A stretch of DNA of 38,865 bases from contig JABGTJ010000057.1 of NCBI GenBank assembly GCA_018691345.1, forward strand, positions 1 to 38,865, given 5' to 3'. A model generated the notes under the pieces. It made no database searches and had not been told where the DNA came from. It saw only the letters and a program-made list of their open reading frames with translations. Below, in pieces: positions 23,625 through 33,671 of the stretch. The DNA comes from Methanobacteriota archaeon (GTDB taxonomy: Archaea > Thermoplasmatota > Poseidoniia > Poseidoniales > Poseidoniaceae). Each line of letters begins with the position of its first letter. The first letter of the stretch is position 1. A program made the position numbers and the translations under genes.

Positions 23625-26600
23625 TCATGCTTGAACGAAGGTCGTTGTTGAAGCCTGGCAGTTAACGCATTGCTGAAGTGAACTCGAGGTACAAGACTGT
23701 TCATCTTGACGATGGTAGCGAGCCCCACATCCAGGGCATCCGAGCATCGGGCCTGTAATGGCTTGGCGGCATGACCAACATGTTGGTGCCGGGACGGCTG
23801 TAGCGACTTGCGATACAATTGGAACTGCAGTTGGTGCGCCCGGGGCTAGAGTAAAATTCGGTTGACCGCTTAAGCCGTACTCGGAGTCCGACTTACGGCG
23901 TGAAAGCAAAAGACCACCGATGAGTAAAGCGACGACAAGCGCGCCGATGCCAATTGCTGCGATTGGCAAGGATTGTCCTGATGTTCCGATCGGTTCTCCG
24001 GAAGCGGAAAGAGAGAATACAAACGAGGAATTGGTCATTTGTTCAGCCCCCTGTAATCCGAGTGTGATGGTGCCCTCGCCAGGGCGGTCAGCACGCACAA
24101 GGAGGCGAACCTTTGTCGATTCACCCGGTTCCAAATTCAAAACATCATTGCCATCGACTGTGGCCGTCCAATCTTTGGACTCAGTGACAACAACCTTGTG
24201 AGAATATGCGATGTTTCCGACATTGGTCAGTGTGACTTGTATCTGTTCTTGTGAACCGGTCGTCAGTTCGGATGTGCGCTCCATCAACCATGCCGATTCG
24301 ACAACCGTAGATACCAAGAGGCCTATGTTTTGCGTAGATTCCACGTCATCTCCAATGAGTTTCAAAACGAAGAAGGGTTCCGAAAGTGGCTCCATCGATG
24401 AAGAAATAACGATGGTGCATGTGACTGGAACGAGGTCTCCAAATCCAATTGAATCGATGGTTGTACATTCGCCAAACAGTCCACTCGAGAGCGTTACTGA
24501 AGCCATGGGTTGCCATATGACATTGGCATCGTTACCGATTAGCCACGTGAATTCAAGAGGTACTCCAGTTGGATGAGAACCGGATCCGAATGGAGAATCC
24601 CAAGTTTCTCCTCCGTATGCTAACTGGACGAAGTTGATGGTCGGTTGAGCAAGCAATTCGACGTTAAACTCCCCGACCCAAGTCATTCGGTCTGAATCGC
24701 TGTCAAGATGCATCTTCACTTGGCCCGAGGTCCCGGTTCCGTCTCCCGAAATACCAAACAGCAAATTTTTCGAAGACGTCCACGGAAGATCAAACGCCTC
24801 CATTCCGGAGGTGACTGCCCAGCCGGATGGCAATTCAAACGAAGGCGTGAATGAAAGATCGACGTTCCCTGTGTGCTCAAGAGCAAACAGCATACTGAAC
24901 GACGAATCGGGGCGTAAGACGCCAATATTGGATTCGAGATCAATGTCGACCGTTTTGACAGTTTCAACCTTGATAGGGATGTCGAAGATCCAACTTTCCG
25001 TTACTTCAGTTTGTGAAATCGCGGTCAAACGAACCATCCGTTCAGCACCTGCTCCAGTCATGACTTGCGGTGGAGTAAACGACATCCCTATGTCACGATG
25101 TGTGTCTTTCGTGATGAGGCCTGTCGAACCTGAACTCGCCCCTGGAACACTGGAGAGGGTATCGAAACCAGCGTCCCAACCTGCGGGAGCTTCAAGGAAT
25201 AAATCATAACCAATATTGGCGTTGCCGATGTTGAAAAGTCGAATGTCAATACTGGTTGGTTCAGTCGGTGAGACGGGGACAACTTGGTAATCGTACTCAA
25301 GACGGAGATTTGGAAGGTCAGGGACGACAAAGTAGAGCATGTAAGGATAGTTTACGCCGTTGTCGACATCAATACCGAGTAAATCGACACGGTATGTGCC
25401 AGGGAGGGGAGGCGTAGGATGTACGAGCGTTACGACGATATTCGCCGATTCTTGTCCTTCAAGCGTGAAATTCGATTCGTTTGAACCCACGTACCACGGC
25501 ACGTTCTGGTCCAAGTCTTCATTGAACACGTCTTGAGTGAGCAAACTCGCATTGGTTGAGACAAGGGCCGTGTTGGTGAGAACTAAATTCCATGAAGTGG
25601 TTGATTGCGAGGTGTTGAGAAGAGTGATGGTTTGCGGGTCTGCTGAGAGTTTTACCCCCGGTGCGGTAACGTTTACCAACACATCATGACGATTGTTGTT
25701 TTCCAAAATCTCTTCGATGTCGTCGTTGGCATCGATAACAAAAGAAAGCGTCGACTGACCGGCGACTTGCGGGGTCCAAGACCAAACCTGTGTCTTGGTT
25801 GAGCCTGCCCCTAAATCAATCGATTTAGAATCAAGAGGAACCCCGTCGACTTCAAACTCCATCTCGAAAAAGTCGGAACGGACGTTACCGACGTTGAACA
25901 CCTTGGTTGTCACTTGCAATTCGTCACCAACTTGAGGAATGGTTACAGACATTGAAAATTCATCCTCAAGGACGACCGGGTCAGGGCGTAAGTCATTCAC
26001 GCCATGCCCCATGACGGCAAGAGCGAACGGTTGAGCTCTGCTTCCACCGTGGTAGGCATCCTTCACTTTGACCGTCCAAATACCAATCTCTGCATTGTCA
26101 ACAAGGACAACTTCGACGTTGTTTATGGAGTCTGATACTCCGTTTGTCGTAGAGCGGCCGTTCAAAAAATCGTTACCCAAGAAAATCTCGCCGCTTGGGT
26201 TGGTAACTTCGATATCGAGATTGTTGACCAATTGCGTGTTTGAGAAGGGAGAGCCTCGTTCGTCCGACCACGCCAGTACCGTCTTGAAACCGGAATTACC
26301 TTGCGAGATGTTGAACGTGTAGGTCTTTGAGTTTCCAGTGCCTGAAAGAACTGAGCGGTCATCGACCCAAATCCCTTGTCCCGATGTAGGTGCAAGCGTG
26401 TTACGTAGATTGAGACGTCCCCATCCCTCATCATCGTTCGGAATATCGCGTGAACCGACGTCTTCAGCTCCTAAAATGAGCAGGGCCTTGACCAAGGCTC
26501 CTTGAGGCGATGGTCTTTGAGCAATTTCTTCGAGATACTCGCGTACCATTACCGCTGCTCCTGCAGCATTCGGAGTGGCCATGGAAGTTCCCGTGTATTC

Positions 26601-28178
26601 GAGATAGTATGTGTTTGACCATGTGGCACCGCCTGTATCGCCCGCTTCTTGGGCGCGACATGAGCGTACATAGCCGCCTGGCGCAATGAGATCGGGTTTG
26701 ATGCGCCCATCGTCGGTAGGGCCACGAGATGAACCCGACATAATCGAGTCAGGAGAGCCAGAGTATCGGTTTTGATGATTGCCGACTGTAATGGTGTTCT
26801 TTGCTGTTGAAGGAGCGCCTACTGTTCCTGAATTTGGGCCGTCGTTTCCAGCAGCGAACAAGATGGTAAGGCCGTTTTGGCCGTTGTAGTATCGGTCGTA
26901 GTAGTTTGAACGGTCATCAACATCTTCGCTTTCGGACGTATACTTACCTTGATCGCTTTCAAGAGAAGAGCCCCAAGAGTTTGTATGCGTATAGGCTCCG
27001 GCAGAATACGCAGAGTTGAGAAGGTAATTCAGCGAAGGTGATTGGAAGTTACCAGTGTTGTCGTTTTCCATTGCTTGGAAATATAATTCTGCAGATGTTG
27101 CTACACCTGAATATCCACCTTGCGTGCCATCGCCAAGAACCGTACAGGCAACGTGAGTACCGTGTCCAGAATGCTTGTCGGCAGTTGAGCCATCACCTAT
27201 GACGTCGTTGCTGGAAAGAACTCGAGACCCAAAGTCGCCATGGTCTGCATCGAGTCCCGAATCAGCGACAGCCACAATTTGGCCTGAACCGTCCAAACCG
27301 GTCGTGAAGTAACTGGTCATTTGAGACGTTTTCATGTGTGTACGGGCCTGGTTATTTTCGCCAGAGAAAAGTGGTTCGAACCGCAAAGTCCTAAGCGATG
27401 GTTGGGCCGTAATTTCAACGAGATTTTCTGAAGTGAGAATACCTTGGAATCGGCCCACGTCCCATTGATGGAAAGGTGAAAAAACGAGCGGGATAAACGC
27501 CTCAACCTCTTGGGCCAATGTGTTTCCTTCAGCATCAGTAAAGGCTATTCCAGGCAGAGGGCCAGCATCATCGCGCCATCCTTCGATTCTCATCGAAGAG
27601 CCAACGAGTGATTGCTCGCCGTTCTCAAGCAAAAGAATGTCCAGTACGTCACCTTCAATCAGTAAGGCCATAGGGACTTGGTGCTGTGCAACTACACCTT
27701 CCACTCCATCAAGAATGGATAAAGCGAAGGGGGTTCCTTGAATGAGAAGGCCTGAAGGAGCAATAAATTCTCGAATTGCTAACCCTGGAATGGCGTTGAT
27801 TGCGTTGCGTACATCGAGCATCAACACTTCGTTCGAGACAACGATGAGGCTCAAGTCCAGCCGTGGCAAGAGCCAATCGCTCGGTACAGGCCGTTGAAGC
27901 TCAAGCCCATGAGCGTCAAATGTTCCTAATCGACTCACAGCAAGTTCGGGCCTTGCTTCCAGTTGAGGTGTGTGGTCGTCAAGTCCAATCGCATCGGAAA
28001 ATACGCCATCAACCAAATCAAATTGAACCCATTCAATGCCGCCTTCGGACTCCATTTGCGAAGGAACTGAGTTGTCGGGATGTAGAAGCGGTGAAGCGCT
28101 CTGCAGGAGAAAGAGCGTGACCAGGGCAACGGCCAATCTCATCGACGTTCTGACCTGCAAAATTGACCCTCCATTCAT
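23625..28178 (-). CDS. Membrane-anchored subtilisin-family (S8) protease with C-terminal RING-like zinc finger
   Basis: 1517 residues from ATG 28178. ATG 28142 is an in-frame alternative that still keeps a signal peptide (MRLAVALVTLFLLQSASP). A propeptide-like region (about 40-290) precedes the S8 domain with Asp306 (VADSGLDADHGD), His339 (GHGTHVAC), oxyanion Asn445 (AAGNDGPNSG) and Ser532 (YTGTSMATPNAAG). After the protease come a P-domain-like jelly roll (about 600-730) and four to five CARDB/NEW3 repeats (NVGNVRSDF, NIGNANIGYD, EHTGNVDLSF, TNVGNIAYSH). A helix at about 1403-1425 (LPIAAIGIGALVVALLIGG) and RRK follow. The cytoplasmic tail ends in a C-x2-C..C-x2-C..H..C..C-x2-C finger at about 1467-1510 with CPGCGARYHR, resembling prokaryotic RING-type fingers. 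Extracellular proteolysis is expected. The tail's role is unknown. Confidence 0.9.
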   Translation of the reverse strand: MNGGSILQVRTSMRLAVALVTLFLLQSASPLLHPDNSVPSQMESEGGIEWVQFDLVDGVFSDAIGLDDHTPQLEARPELAVSRLGTFDAHGLELQRPVPSDWLLPRLDLSLIVVSNEVLMLDVRNAINAIPGLAIREFIAPSGLLIQGTPFALSILDGVEGVVAQHQVPMALLIEGDVLDILLLENGEQSLVGSSMRIEGWRDDAGPLPGIAFTDAEGNTLAQEVEAFIPLVFSPFHQWDVGRFQGILTSENLVEITAQPSLRTLRFEPLFSGENNQARTHMKTSQMTSYFTTGLDGSGQIVAVADSGLDADHGDFGSRVLSSNDVIGDGSTADKHSGHGTHVACTVLGDGTQGGYSGVATSAELYFQAMENDNTGNFQSPSLNYLLNSAYSAGAYTHTNSWGSSLESDQGKYTSESEDVDDRSNYYDRYYNGQNGLTILFAAGNDGPNSGTVGAPSTAKNTITVGNHQNRYSGSPDSIMSGSSRGPTDDGRIKPDLIAPGGYVRSCRAQEAGDTGGATWSNTYYLEYTGTSMATPNAAGAAVMVREYLEEIAQRPSPQGALVKALLILGAEDVGSRDIPNDDEGWGRLNLRNTLAPTSGQGIWVDDRSVLSGTGNSKTYTFNISQGNSGFKTVLAWSDERGSPFSNTQLVNNLDIEVTNPSGEIFLGNDFLNGRSTTNGVSDSINNVEVVLVDNAEIGIWTVKVKDAYHGGSRAQPFALAVMGHGVNDLRPDPVVLEDEFSMSVTIPQVGDELQVTTKVFNVGNVRSDFFEMEFEVDGVPLDSKSIDLGAGSTKTQVWSWTPQVAGQSTLSFVIDANDDIEEILENNNRHDVLVNVTAPGVKLSADPQTITLLNTSQSTTSWNLVLTNTALVSTNASLLTQDVFNEDLDQNVPWYVGSNESNFTLEGQESANIVVTLVHPTPPLPGTYRVDLLGIDVDNGVNYPYMLYFVVPDLPNLRLEYDYQVVPVSPTEPTSIDIRLFNIGNANIGYDLFLEAPAGWDAGFDTLSSVPGASSGSTGLITKDTHRDIGMSFTPPQVMTGAGAERMVRLTAISQTEVTESWIFDIPIKVETVKTVDIDLESNIGVLRPDSSFSMLFALEHTGNVDLSFTPSFELPSGWAVTSGMEAFDLPWTSSKNLLFGISGDGTGTSGQVKMHLDSDSDRMTWVGEFNVELLAQPTINFVQLAYGGETWDSPFGSGSHPTGVPLEFTWLIGNDANVIWQPMASVTLSSGLFGECTTIDSIGFGDLVPVTCTIVISSSMEPLSEPFFVLKLIGDDVESTQNIGLLVSTVVESAWLMERTSELTTGSQEQIQVTLTNVGNIAYSHKVVVTESKDWTATVDGNDVLNLEPGESTKVRLLVRADRPGEGTITLGLQGAEQMTNSSFVFSLSASGEPIGTSGQSLPIAAIGIGALVVALLIGGLLLSRRKSDSEYGLSGQPNFTLAPGAPTAVPIVSQVATAVPAPTCWSCRQAITGPMLGCPGCGARYHRQDEQSCTSSSLQQCVNCQASTTTFVQA

Positions 28179-28211
28179 GTGTTTATCGTTGTAGCTTCGT
28201 TGGTATTCGCC

Positions 28212-28877
28212 TCACGACATTGGCCAAGTGGTTCGGTCTGCTTTATCGGTAAACTGCTCAATGGACCAAACTCCAACAGGGTGGTTCCAAGTCTCCGATA
28301 CCGTCTCTCCGTTGTAATTTGTGTACTGTAAATCCACTTTGATGTTGTATTGGTCCCAAACAGTATGTCCAATCACCATCATTTCCAGTTTGTCACCTGC
28401 CAAAGAAGAGTGCCCTTCGATACGGTCAACTTCGATAAACATGAAGTCGAGAATCTCTCCTTCGGTGGATTGGAATTCAATTTGAACTGACACATCGGTA
28501 ATGTCGCGACTGCCTACATTGTGAATTTCTGACATCATAAGGTGGCCTCCGCGCTGAAGGTATTGAGTCTCGACGTTGACGGCGTCACGAGGTAAAGCCC
28601 AATACCACCCGCTGACCAGAACACCGAACAGCAGCAAGAGGACGATTCCTGCTAAAGCGACTCGACTTGGGCTAACTTCTCGACGAATCTTTCGTAGAGC
28701 TTTCGACACACGTTGCATGTCTTCATACGTCTCGATTCCGTCATCATCTAAGCTGTATCCGAGTGATTCGATCTTCTGTAACCGCGCTACGTCCAACAAA
28801 CCAAGTGATTCTATATCGTCTTCATGAACGACCATATCGCCATGTTCATTGTAGGTGATTGTAGAGTCGTCAGCCAT
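28212..28877 (-). CDS. Small bitopic membrane protein of unknown function
   Basis: 221 residues from ATG 28877, with GGTGA four bases upstream that overlaps the stop of the preceding giant gene. The N-terminal 70 residues are acidic and then basic (RKIRREVSPSR). One helix follows at about 73-95 (VALAGIVLLLLFGVLVSGWYW). By the positive-inside rule the N terminus is cytoplasmic and the 125 C-terminal residues are outside. The outer part is beta-rich with a FxxxD-type pattern (NVGSRDITDVSVQIEF) similar to small Ig-like or FxLYD domains. I recognise no precise family. The 4-bp gap to the gene for the 1567-residue protein indicates translational coupling, so the two products may act together. Confidence 0.8.
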   Translation of the reverse strand: MADDSTITYNEHGDMVVHEDDIESLGLLDVARLQKIESLGYSLDDDGIETYEDMQRVSKALRKIRREVSPSRVALAGIVLLLLFGVLVSGWYWALPRDAVNVETQYLQRGGHLMMSEIHNVGSRDITDVSVQIEFQSTEGEILDFMFIEVDRIEGHSSLAGDKLEMMVIGHTVWDQYNIKVDLQYTNYNGETVSETWNHPVGVWSIEQFTDKADRTTWPMS

Positions 28878-28881
28878 ACTA

Positions 28882-31800
28882 TCACCAAATCAATGCCAAA
28901 CCACTGGCGATAACGCTCGTAATCGGTTCTACAAGCAAAATGTGGCGCGTTTCAACACTGTCTCCAGTGAGCGTGCCGACCAAGGAAAGGTCAGTGACCA
29001 TGCCGTTTACACCAATCGAAGAAGCAGTAGGTAAGACTCCCGTAAATTGTGCATCGAGAAGCACACCTCGGCCGCTGAATGAGTATCCTTCGAGCATTCC
29101 AGTTGTATGGTATGGTTCGATTGTCGCCTCTGCACTCGCCACGATTCGTCCGTTGGTAATGTCATCAATGACAATGAGTGGATACTGGAACGGCCCGGTG
29201 TAAATGTGGATTGTGGCCGATTGAAGGTTTTGTCCGATAATTTCCACACGGTCAATCGTAACACCCGGAGACGAAGGCACATCGGTTTGTTTCAGGTAAA
29301 GGCGGCTTACACCATCGCCGGAAGAGGCAACACGGACACCCCAATCATCGGTCGTTTCCAAAACAAAAGTCGAAGGCAAATCTTCAGCGAGCATTAGGAC
29401 ATCTCCCTTGGTGTCAACGGAGCGACCTGTCGCTTCGAGATACAGATCCATGTCATCGGTGTTGGACCTGTAATCGAGTTCCATCATTCCTTGGAACGAA
29501 ACCTCAGAACGGATATCGAATTCCGTGTTTGGTTGAGCGGCTAGATGCATTTCTCCAGGCAAGTCGCGCATGAATGCGGTGGCAGGCCACCAAAATCCAT
29601 CGACGAACCTCATCTGTTGAATCATCAGCGATTCAGCGGAGTGGCCATCAATTTGGTACTGCGAGGGGACCATGAGGTCAATAAGGAAAATATCTCCAAT
29701 TGTTGTGGAGAAATCCGTCTCCTGAGGCACACCCACAATCAAGGCCTCAACCCTGCTGAGTTCCCGTCGATCGATGAAAGTGGCGTGAGCAGAATCAAGA
29801 CGCGTTCCGAGATCATAGTGCATGTCGATGGAAACTCGAGGCACGGTGAGATTGTCCTGCGTCGAGAATACTGCATTGGCTTCGACGTTATTGGCTTGCG
29901 TAGTATCCAAGCCTGAGATGATGAATTCAAGGTCACGGCCTTCTAATCCATTCACGATTATACTCAACTGTTGTCGTTCAGGCGTCCACTGTTCAAGGTA
30001 AATATCAAGCTCGTAAACAGGGAGGTCTCCGACCATTCTGAAATCATATTCCAAAAGAATCCTACCGGTTGGAAGACTTGGCAGCCATGAGCGCATGTGC
30101 CATGAGCGGCGAAGTTCGAAGGTGATGCCCTTTTCATCCCATAAACTCAAATTAACTCCTTCAAGTTCAGACTCAAGTACAATACCGTCCTCTAAAGCCA
30201 GTAAGAGTGGTATGAAGCCAGTAATGTTGATGTTTTCAAACACTTCCAAAACCAGTTCGAATTCCGAAGGAGTGATCTTGTAATCTCGCAGCGCCTCATC
30301 GACCACTTCTCGGCTGGAAAGTGTGTAGGTTGGCATCCGTGAAAGGTTAAACGAAACGACTGTTGCTTCAAAAACTTCCATTCCAAGTCCGTGAGACCAT
30401 TCAGGTTGCTCTAGAACATTCGAGCCTTTTTCGATGTCGATGGTGACGTTGAACAATTCGCCTGTGATCAAATCAAGACCGAGAGACATGTCCTCATCCC
30501 CGGATTCAAGTCCGCCCAAGTCGACGACGGTGGAATACACGAAATCATTGACCAGAGAACCAAAGTTGACCAAGTCTCCCAAGAAGAACGACAAAGCTTG
30601 TACCCCATCTCCTTCGTCAAATGTCGGGAGTTCCAATCCACCGGAATCAACACCGCTGGGGTACGCAATCGTGATGTTCGCTGGAAGTGGGTCAATGGCA
30701 ACACGACCGTTCATGCCTCTGAATGAATCTTCGTAAATCGTGTCGTCTTCCATCAAAACGTTCATTGGAGCAGAATTTGCACGAATCAGTTCGATTCGGG
30801 AGTTTCCTTCTGGTCCTTTTGAACCCGGATCCAAAGGTGAGAGTCGGCGCAGGCTGGTGACATCTGAAATTGCTGTACTGAGGCTTGCTTCGCCCGAGGT
30901 CTCATTGACCCAGAAACGGAAGTGGTCGCCGTCCATAGACAACGGTTGAGTCGCGTTTGTGAGTTGAACTTCAATCGAACCCATCGGAGTTGAGGCAACG
31001 TAACCTACAGTATCGCCGAGAATCAGTTGGAAGGATGAAGGCAATCCGTTCAATCGAATTGCGTTTCGTTGTTCGTCCCCGTTTCCACCGTATGTAATGG
31101 TTCCAATCGGAGCGGATGCGGAGTAGGTGAGGGCTTCTGCGGTTTGTGTGACGTTGAAAGTGCTGGGTCGATTTGAGAGCGTAGCAGATTGTTGATTGGC
31201 ATTTGCTAAATCGCCGTCATCGTGCAACAGATGGCCAATCAAGAGAGGGCCGCCGTTGATTCCTCGAAGCTCCATTTGTCGAATGTCGTTAATCGGGTCG
31301 TAATCATGGCTGACGCTTGAGATTCCTCCAATTCGAGCGCTCATTGCAATGGGGACGAGTGGCTCTTGTGAGCCGAGTCGCCCATTCACAGTTTGGATAT
31401 TGGTGTCTTCAGACAGAAGGATGTGGTCGATGTCGGGTAGCCATGGTTGGTCACTGCTCGAAATTGCAATCGAGACTGAGCCAATTTCCATTGGACTGCG
31501 CGTCGATGTTGGCAGGCTCAATCGGACCTGATTGTAGCAATTCATTCGAACAGCCCCACCTGACGCCCCAGCAGTAGCGACAATGGATTCTGGAATACCA
31601 TTCACAACATCTCCAACATCGAGAATCACTTCTATGACGGTGAGCAATGCGTTATCAAAAACTTGGGCAATCGAGTTGAGATTCGGGTTGTCGTAGGATA
31701 CTCGGCTTAATCCGCTCTCTGGAATTTGAAAACTACCCTCCACAATAATGACTTTTGGCACGTTCGCAATATTCAGTTGAATGGAGGATGAATCGGCATC

Positions 31801-33585
31801 GTAGCCACCTCTTTTGAACGTCGATTTGTACTCCAAGAGGTCGATAGACTCGGTAGAAATAATCGCTACCAGTGTGTTGGGAGGTGATGCCGGATTGACC
31901 GGTAAAGTTGGGTCGTTGACGTTGTTGGTACTGTCGCCAGTGAAATTCTTTATTGCAATAATCATGGAAAGACGGCTCGGGATTTCCCCCGGCAAATCAG
32001 TGCCACCCGGTTCTTCGCCAATCATGGTAAATATCGCATTGATTTCATCCGGATGAAGGGTGCCAGATGGAAGACCACGAATCCAAGTTCGTGAATCCGT
32101 CGTGTTTCCGAAAGGCGAATCGCCCTCTGTCGTGTTCGAACGGTCTTCGAAGTAATGGAGGTACATGTCTGCACCGTAGTCTGAAAAAATTTCTACAGTA
32201 TCAAATGTGTTTGCGCCAAGATTGTCGTTGCGCAAGGTGATGTCCACTTCGTTTGGAATGCGAGTATCTCCTTCTTCAGGATGGAAACCGACGTCTATGT
32301 AGGCCGTCTCCAAAATAGGCGCAGTCGTTCCTCCACCGTATCCGTCAAACCGAATGAAACCAACGCCAAGACCGAAACCACATTTGTGCTCATGGCTTTC
32401 TGCGTCATGGTCAAGGAAAGGGTCGTAGTAATCTGAGCCATCGTCGCAATCGGACTGGCGGTTCGAACTGTCCGCATCTGGATTGGAAGCGCGTATGGCG
32501 TATGGTGCTGAGATGGAGGTCAAACTCAGCGTCGAAGAGTTCACACCACCGTTGGTGAGTGAAGCGATGAAATCAAAGACGTTGGTGATAACTGCATTCA
32601 CGCTGAATGAGACTTTCTGCAATCCTACACCGAGCGTGAATTGGTGCGGAGGTTGTGTGAAACGAGTATCGATGACAATAGCGTATGATTCCGAGTCTTG
32701 AAGCGTCAAATCAAAGGCCAAACCTTTCATTAAACTGACTTCCAGTCCTGACATGTTGTTCCACAAGAAGTCGTCTTGATTTAGAGCAGTCACTTTCCAC
32801 TGGAATGTTGGCCGAATCCACAATTCCTCGACGCATGGCACGGTGACCGGTGGGACGCCTGGGGCTGGGCTCGGAGTCAGCACACAGTCACCAAGTTCAA
32901 TCCCGAAGCCATCGTCCTGAGTTACAAGTCCTTCAATGGTCAACCCGACCGACAAATCATCAACTGAATCACCATCAATATCGATGTAGTTGTTGAATAA
33001 AACGAGGTCGGTCCCAACCAAGATTTCACCCGTGAAGGTTCCTTCCACCCACGCTTCATGGGATGGACCGTTGTCTCTCGAAGTGAAATTGACATACACG
33101 GCATAGGTGTTAATTCCGATTCCTAAGATGTTGTCAAGGCCGAGTGATTCGACTGAGAACAACGTTTCGAACAGATTGTACGGCCAACCATCAGGTTGAG
33201 TTGAAGCGTCCATGAGGAACTCATACGGCCGTGGGTGATCTACTACGAACGGTGAAGCATCTCGGAGCTCCAAACTTTCCAAATATGAACTGGCTTGAGA
33301 AAGTGGGTCAGATTCATCAATAGGCCGTTTGGCAAGGTCGACTGCGTTCAAAGCATTCGCTGCTCCTTCGGCTGCTGCAACGGCCTCTCCGCTCGAGACT
33401 CGCTTTGATAGCGTTTCATCCAATTCATCCAACACGCCGAAGTCGTTTCGAGAAACTGACAAATCGGCTCCAACGGGTTGAGCCATGGAGATGAACATCA
33501 AAATGACCATGGCTACAGCCATTCGACGAGGGTCGGATGCCTGGGGCAGGCCAACTCGAATCAAACGCGGTTGGCCCTCTACCAT
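28882..33585 (-). CDS. Giant secreted protein of unknown function
   Basis: 1567 residues from ATG 33585. GTG 33606 and ATG 33522 are in-frame alternatives. A signal peptide (RRMAVAMVILMFISMAQPVGA) is followed by a short helical Ala-rich segment and then about 1450 residues of beta-rich sequence without an obvious repeat ladder. There are Asp-rich turns like calcium sites (DIDGDSVDDLSVG, NPDADSSNRQSDCDD), two Cys pairs near the first third, and many N-x-S/T sequons. The last 20 residues (LVEPITSVIASGLALIW) are hydrophobic and end the protein without a basic tail, so anchoring by a conventional stop-transfer is uncertain. I recognise no family. It is coupled to the small bitopic protein downstream. 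Confidence 0.82.
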   Translation of the reverse strand: MVEGQPRLIRVGLPQASDPRRMAVAMVILMFISMAQPVGADLSVSRNDFGVLDELDETLSKRVSSGEAVAAAEGAANALNAVDLAKRPIDESDPLSQASSYLESLELRDASPFVVDHPRPYEFLMDASTQPDGWPYNLFETLFSVESLGLDNILGIGINTYAVYVNFTSRDNGPSHEAWVEGTFTGEILVGTDLVLFNNYIDIDGDSVDDLSVGLTIEGLVTQDDGFGIELGDCVLTPSPAPGVPPVTVPCVEELWIRPTFQWKVTALNQDDFLWNNMSGLEVSLMKGLAFDLTLQDSESYAIVIDTRFTQPPHQFTLGVGLQKVSFSVNAVITNVFDFIASLTNGGVNSSTLSLTSISAPYAIRASNPDADSSNRQSDCDDGSDYYDPFLDHDAESHEHKCGFGLGVGFIRFDGYGGGTTAPILETAYIDVGFHPEEGDTRIPNEVDITLRNDNLGANTFDTVEIFSDYGADMYLHYFEDRSNTTEGDSPFGNTTDSRTWIRGLPSGTLHPDEINAIFTMIGEEPGGTDLPGEIPSRLSMIIAIKNFTGDSTNNVNDPTLPVNPASPPNTLVAIISTESIDLLEYKSTFKRGGYDADSSSIQLNIANVPKVIIVEGSFQIPESGLSRVSYDNPNLNSIAQVFDNALLTVIEVILDVGDVVNGIPESIVATAGASGGAVRMNCYNQVRLSLPTSTRSPMEIGSVSIAISSSDQPWLPDIDHILLSEDTNIQTVNGRLGSQEPLVPIAMSARIGGISSVSHDYDPINDIRQMELRGINGGPLLIGHLLHDDGDLANANQQSATLSNRPSTFNVTQTAEALTYSASAPIGTITYGGNGDEQRNAIRLNGLPSSFQLILGDTVGYVASTPMGSIEVQLTNATQPLSMDGDHFRFWVNETSGEASLSTAISDVTSLRRLSPLDPGSKGPEGNSRIELIRANSAPMNVLMEDDTIYEDSFRGMNGRVAIDPLPANITIAYPSGVDSGGLELPTFDEGDGVQALSFFLGDLVNFGSLVNDFVYSTVVDLGGLESGDEDMSLGLDLITGELFNVTIDIEKGSNVLEQPEWSHGLGMEVFEATVVSFNLSRMPTYTLSSREVVDEALRDYKITPSEFELVLEVFENINITGFIPLLLALEDGIVLESELEGVNLSLWDEKGITFELRRSWHMRSWLPSLPTGRILLEYDFRMVGDLPVYELDIYLEQWTPERQQLSIIVNGLEGRDLEFIISGLDTTQANNVEANAVFSTQDNLTVPRVSIDMHYDLGTRLDSAHATFIDRRELSRVEALIVGVPQETDFSTTIGDIFLIDLMVPSQYQIDGHSAESLMIQQMRFVDGFWWPATAFMRDLPGEMHLAAQPNTEFDIRSEVSFQGMMELDYRSNTDDMDLYLEATGRSVDTKGDVLMLAEDLPSTFVLETTDDWGVRVASSGDGVSRLYLKQTDVPSSPGVTIDRVEIIGQNLQSATIHIYTGPFQYPLIVIDDITNGRIVASAEATIEPYHTTGMLEGYSFSGRGVLLDAQFTGVLPTASSIGVNGMVTDLSLVGTLTGDSVETRHILLVEPITSVIASGLALIW

Positions 33586-33654
33586 GATACAAGCAGAAAT
33601 CCCCACTATGAGAACCCATCCCTTTCATGAGTGTCTTTTCAGCCGTTCTGGAAT

Positions 33655-33669
33655 CCGCCCTACGGGCGG
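33655..33669 (-). terminator. GC-rich hairpin after the PKD-protein stop codon
   Basis: CCGCCC (33655-33660) and GGGCGG (33664-33669) form a perfect 6-bp stem with a 3-base loop, two bases beyond the TGA of the PKD-domain protein on the minus strand. No U-tract follows directly, so it may be a processing or attenuation site, or a weak terminator before the 1567-residue gene. Confidence 0.3.
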
Positions 33670-33671
33670 TC

